9,265 bases of DNA from Phycisphaeraceae bacterium (GTDB lineage: Bacteria > Planctomycetota > Phycisphaerae > Phycisphaerales > Phycisphaeraceae): the NCBI GenBank assembly GCA_016763955.1, contig JAESSU010000537.1, positions 1 to 9,265 of the forward strand, in the 5' to 3' direction. Positions 7,574-9,265 of this stretch are shown one piece after another. The first letter of the stretch is position 1. Each line of letters begins with the position of its first letter. The translations under genes and the position numbers were made by a program. Below the pieces are notes generated by a model. It made no database searches. It was given only the letters and a program-made list of their open reading frames with translations, and had not been told where the DNA came from.

Positions 7574-7592
7574 TGCGAGAATGAGAGCTTGT

Positions 7593-8060
7593 TTAAGACT
7601 TTGCTTTTGCAATGCTGACAAATGCAGTAGCGTCCGGCCCCATGATGTTTTTCAAAACGACCTTGGTGTCATCGTTTTGAAAGTTCACAATTCCAGAATT
7701 ACTCTTCTTGACGGCTTCGATTGCTTTAACAATTTGAACGGCAGCATTCGTGACAGATGCGGTTCTATCCTCGGCCTGCCTAGCTTCTTTGCTGACAGTC
7801 TTGAGTTGCTTGCCCTTTTTGTAGCTAGATAGCCCCCGATTGATAGCAAGGAATCCGTTCCCAGCCGCAATAATGATTGTTGCAGCCAATGCACTGATCC
7901 CGCCAGTGATAGGCGCAGCTACAACTCCGGCTGCTGTGATGGCTGTTTGGATTGGGGTTGGGATGGATTCTTGCTGATCTAATGCCTTGCACGCTGGCAT
8001 GAACAAGACGATGACGATTGCAAGTAAGAACAGAACGATTGGTAAACGTAGACGTGACAT
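7593..8060 (-). CDS. Small membrane or lipoprotein-like phage protein of unknown function
   Basis: The 155-residue protein starts at ATG 8060, with AGAGG five bases upstream. Residues 1-23 form a basic then strongly hydrophobic signal segment ending MPAC; Cys24 could be a lipidation site, though the lipobox is not ideal (Met-Pro-Ala before Cys). A second glycine- and alanine-rich hydrophobic stretch spans about 41-72. The rest (about 75-155) is polar with a predicted helix rich in K, A and E. It is the first gene after the att site and a host-type promoter precedes it, so it may be expressed in the lysogen (superinfection exclusion or another surface role) or act in lysis like a holin/spanin partner. 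I do not recognise a family. Confidence 0.82.
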   Translation of the reverse strand: MSRLRLPIVLFLLAIVIVLFMPACKALDQQESIPTPIQTAITAAGVVAAPITGGISALAATIIIAAGNGFLAINRGLSSYKKGKQLKTVSKEARQAEDRTASVTNAAVQIVKAIEAVKKSNSGIVNFQNDDTKVVLKNIMGPDATAFVSIAKAKS

Positions 8061-8098
8061 GATGGCCTCTCATCTCTGAGGGCTGTCGTGCTGGTTTC

Positions 8099-8128
8099 AT
8101 CATAAGGCAGTAAAGACAATAAAGTCAA
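8099..8128 (-). promoter_or_regulatory. Putative sigma70-type promoter for the small membrane protein gene
   Basis: On the minus strand TTGACT (8128-8123) and TATGAT (8104-8099) are separated by 18 bases. Each differs from the bacterial consensus at one position. Transcription would begin near 8092, giving a leader of about 30 bases before ATG 8060. The region further upstream has a perfect palindrome. This is the best host-type promoter seen on the phage side. Confidence 0.6.
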
Positions 8129-8158
8129 GAACCACTCGAAGCAGGAGGGAGGATAGAC

Positions 8159-8172
8159 CGACCCTAGGGTCG
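8159..8172. promoter_or_regulatory. Perfect 14-bp palindrome, candidate operator
   Basis: CGACCCTAGGGTCG is self-complementary over 14 bases. It lies about 30 bases upstream of the -35 element of the putative leftward promoter. GACC and GGTC flank it as an imperfect outer repeat. The position would suit an activator or a divergent-promoter operator; no second copy was found in the window. Confidence 0.4.
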
Positions 8173-8212
8173 ATCTGGTCACTCGTGAGCTTTCGGGCAT
8201 CTGAGCCGGTGC

Positions 8213-8398
8213 TTGCTGGATTTGATTTCGGAGTCGTTGCACTTGTACCTAGACACTCCGGCGTATGGTGTCACACCGATTTACAAGGGTCGTACTCAAC
8301 TGGATCACACGCGATACTTCCGTCTGGAAACGAAGCCTCCGTTTGGCTACCTGATCCGCTCGCAACGGTCGGCTCATGCAGGTGTGAACAATTTTTGA
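8213..8398 (+). CDS. Doubtful small plus-strand reading frame
   Basis: A 61-codon frame with TTG start ends at TGA 8396-8398. The codons read well (LDTPAYGVTPIYKGRTQL and on to a basic end), but no ATG is available; TTG at 8243, nine bases after GGAG, is the start with the best ribosome binding site (52 residues). The two minus-strand frames over part of the region are also open, so coding cannot be claimed from this alone. It could be a tiny early gene running opposite to the late genes, or the tail of a decayed gene. No function is recognised. Confidence 0.22.
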   Translation: MLDLISESLHLYLDTPAYGVTPIYKGRTQLDHTRYFRLETKPPFGYLIRSQRSAHAGVNNF

Positions 8399-8456
8399 TT
8401 TTAGATTTTTGTATCTTATTCCGTCCAAGAATTTTTAAAAAACTTTTCCACAAACA

Positions 8457-8483
8457 GGGCCGCGTTTAGGCCCGAAGTAGGGC
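8457..8483 (+). repeat. Overlapping alternative hairpins (GGGCC/GGCCC and GCCC/GGGC)
   Basis: GGGCC at 8457-8461 can pair with GGCCC at 8469-8473. The latter can instead pair as GCCC (8470-8473) with GGGC (8480-8483), which is followed by a T-rich run on the plus strand. The two structures exclude each other, as in an attenuator. No long T-tract follows, so terminator function is uncertain. Confidence 0.35.
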
Positions 8484-8635
8484 TTTGTTAGTATCACAGG
8501 GACCAATTAGGTACCAATCCTGACGGGTGTGTATGGGTAGCAGACGGGAGTGTATGTAAAAAAAAACTGCCGTCACGATTCAGAAATGGCGTTTTTTGGC
8601 GAATTAGAGCGGTTTTTAAGAAAAATGATCCGATG

Positions 8636-8677
8636 CTTCCAAGGTAAATGTTGCCGGTTCGACCCCGGTCACCCGCT
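8636..8677 (+). other. 3' fragment of tRNA-Gly(UCC): prophage att site
   Basis: The bases read as the 3' part of a tRNA: anticodon loop CTTCCAA (anticodon TCC), stem strand GGTAA, variable loop ATGTT, and a T arm with GCCGG and CCGGT around TTCGACC. The acceptor strand CACCCGC and discriminator T (characteristic of bacterial Gly tRNAs) follow; CCA is not encoded. The expected 5' partner of the anticodon stem (TTACC) is absent; CGATG stands there instead, and no GCGGGTG acceptor 5' strand lies upstream. So the gene is split at about the anticodon loop, the typical crossover position for tRNA-targeting integrases. Phage genes lie left and host DNA right, as geometry demands. The intact, phage-completed tRNA copy should lie at the other end of the element. 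Confidence 0.85.
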
Positions 8678-8680
8678 TTT

Positions 8681-8719
8681 AAAACCGTTGTTAGCCTTTT
8701 GGCGACAGCGGTTTTTTTT
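8681..8719 (+). terminator. Terminator following the tRNA-Gly remnant
   Basis: AACCG/CGGTT, TGT/ACA and GCC/GGC pairs, with wobbles and a small bulge, form a long stem around a TTTT loop, followed by eight Ts at 8712-8719. It starts three bases after the tRNA 3' end and presumably terminated the original tRNA transcript. The mirrored A/T flanks mean it could also end the convergent sulfatase transcript, whose stop codon lies at 8733. Confidence 0.88.
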
Positions 8720-8732
8720 ATGCGCATTACGA

Positions 8733-9265
8733 CTACATATGACTCACGGGGCCTGAGGGGGTTTCCTGCATGATCTGCCAATCTTTTTCGATTGTTGTTC
8801 GCCATTTTTGAGCTGCTTGAGTAAGTTCATGGGTCAATTGAGGGTTCTCATTAGCCACGTTATTACATTCTCCCATGTCCTGATCAAGATCTGCAAGATG
8901 AACTTCATCTTCTGGCGGCGAACCTTCAACGAGTTGACCTTTGAGCACCAGCTTCATATTGCCCCGTCGGATGGCGGTCTGATCATTCATTTCCCAATAA
9001 AGGTCTCGCTGGGGTAAAGGTTGGCCCTTGGTGACATAGGGCATGATGTCAATACCATCAACACCATAAGGTTGTGGATCTCCACCTGCGATTTTGAGCA
9101 TCGAGGGCATGATATCCATCGCGGCTACCGGTTGGTCAAGCACCTGTTTTGCAGGGATTGCATCAGGCCAGCTAAGTAACCCTGGGACACGAATCCCCCC
9201 TTCATAGAGACTGACTTTGCGTCCCTTGAGTTTGCCCGCTGACGAGCCGTAGTAGTGATCAGGCG
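8733..9265 (-). CDS. Type I sulfatase, C-terminal part (start outside window)
   Basis: The frame is open from the right edge to TAG at 8735-8733, giving about 177 residues. It contains the conserved late sulfatase segment SLYEGGIRVPGLLSWP, then MDIMPSMLKIAGG, LYWEMNDQTAIRRGNMKLV (the usual 'this is what they get/what I was worth' strand pair around a Lys) and DLDQDMGECNNVANENP, the typical end-domain motif. These enzymes hydrolyse sulfate esters of polysaccharides or aryl compounds, usually after export. The formylglycine motif C-x-P-x-R lies upstream of the window, so activity cannot be judged. It runs convergently with the tRNA-Gly remnant and belongs to the host chromosome. The C-terminus ends normally, so the integration did not cut it. 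Confidence 0.95.
   Translation of the reverse strand, partial: PDHYYGSSAGKLKGRKVSLYEGGIRVPGLLSWPDAIPAKQVLDQPVAAMDIMPSMLKIAGGDPQPYGVDGIDIMPYVTKGQPLPQRDLYWEMNDQTAIRRGNMKLVLKGQLVEGSPPEDEVHLADLDQDMGECNNVANENPQLTHELTQAAQKWRTTIEKDWQIMQETPSGPVSHM

Larger units (their letters stand above)
8105..8635. other. Intergenic region at the prophage right end, no confident gene
   Basis: This stretch of about 530 bases lies between the first phage gene's promoter and the att site. It holds a palindrome (8159-8172), a short plus-strand reading frame (8213-8398), an A/T-rich patch (about 8390-8450), overlapping GGGCC/GGCCC hairpins (8457-8483) and a nine-base A-run at about 8558-8566. An integrase gene would be expected beside an att site, but none fits here: no frame exceeds about 100 codons, and those present lack family motifs. 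Some of it probably serves as attP arm DNA and early control region. Confidence 0.6.
1..8677 (-). mobile_element. T7-like (phiKMV-type arrangement) prophage, right-hand part
   Basis: A continuous block of minus-strand podovirus genes (single-subunit RNA polymerase, portal, scaffold, major capsid) ends on the right at a truncated tRNA-Gly gene, beyond which a chromosomal sulfatase begins. RNA polymerase directly upstream of the connector-scaffold-capsid cluster is the known phiKMV-type order; in T7 the polymerase is an early gene before replication functions. The left end of the element lies outside the window. Integrase, lysogeny repressor, DNA polymerase, primase-helicase, tail tube, internal virion proteins and terminase are not seen here. 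RNA polymerase, portal and scaffold reading frames are intact, so the element does not look heavily decayed. The one visible lesion is a frame break in the capsid gene. Confidence 0.88.

Noticed and set aside
8249..8377. Minus-strand 42-codon frame with ATG
   Set aside because: No ribosome binding site, and other frames in the same region are equally open.
8558..8596. Terminator in the A-run/T-run stretch near 8558-8596
   Set aside because: Only a GCC/GGC pair closes a long unpaired loop; the stem is too weak.
8494..8805. Minus-strand 103-codon frame across the att site
   Set aside because: It runs antisense through the tRNA remnant and its terminator and overlaps the sulfatase end; a typical spurious tRNA-derived frame.
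1..9265. CRISPR array, IS element or transposase
   Set aside because: No regularly spaced repeats, no transposase motifs and no terminal inverted repeats with target duplications seen.

Overview
The window holds the structural arm of an integrated T7-type podovirus (Autographiviridae-like) plus a short piece of bacterial chromosome on its right. All confident phage genes lie on the minus strand. In transcription order they are a small lipoprotein-like/membrane protein, a single-subunit T7-type RNA polymerase, a predicted permuted NlpC/P60-like hydrolase, two small ORFs, the head-tail connector (portal), the scaffolding protein, the major capsid protein, and an unidentified gene cut by the left edge. 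Having the RNA polymerase next to the morphogenesis genes, after rather than before the replication genes, recalls phiKMV-type phages more than T7.

The right boundary of the element can be read directly. At 8636-8677 lies the 3' part of a tRNA-Gly(UCC) gene: anticodon loop, 3' anticodon strand, variable loop, T arm and acceptor 3' strand with the bacterial Gly discriminator U. Its 5' half is missing. This is the scar expected when a phage integrates into a tRNA gene, with phage DNA on the left and host DNA on the right. A strong terminator, probably that of the original tRNA, follows at 8681-8719. Next comes the 3' end of a convergent type I sulfatase gene. Sulfatase families are especially expanded in Planctomycetes and related marine PVC bacteria, so such a host is suggested but not proven.

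Layout: 1-295 partial virion-module gene; 309-343 terminator; 371-1374 major capsid gene with a one-base frame break near its 3' end; 1375-1575 capsid leader; 1576-1610 a second, sequence-related terminator; 1633-2565 scaffold; 2578-4155 portal; 4155-5072 three small overlapping genes; 5069-7507 RNA polymerase; 7536-7573 terminator; 7593-8060 small lipoprotein-like gene; 8061-8635 promoter and intergenic region with no confident gene; 8636-8677 att/tRNA fragment; 8733-9265 sulfatase.

Working model (inference): a host-type promoter at about 8099-8128 transcribes the small gene. A terminator just before the RNA polymerase gene holds that gene low in the lysogen. On induction, readthrough yields the phage polymerase, which transcribes the virion genes. 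The capsid gene sits alone between two related terminators, recalling the Tphi terminator after T7 gene 10. No integrase, repressor or replication gene lies on this side, so they must lie beyond the left edge or be absent.
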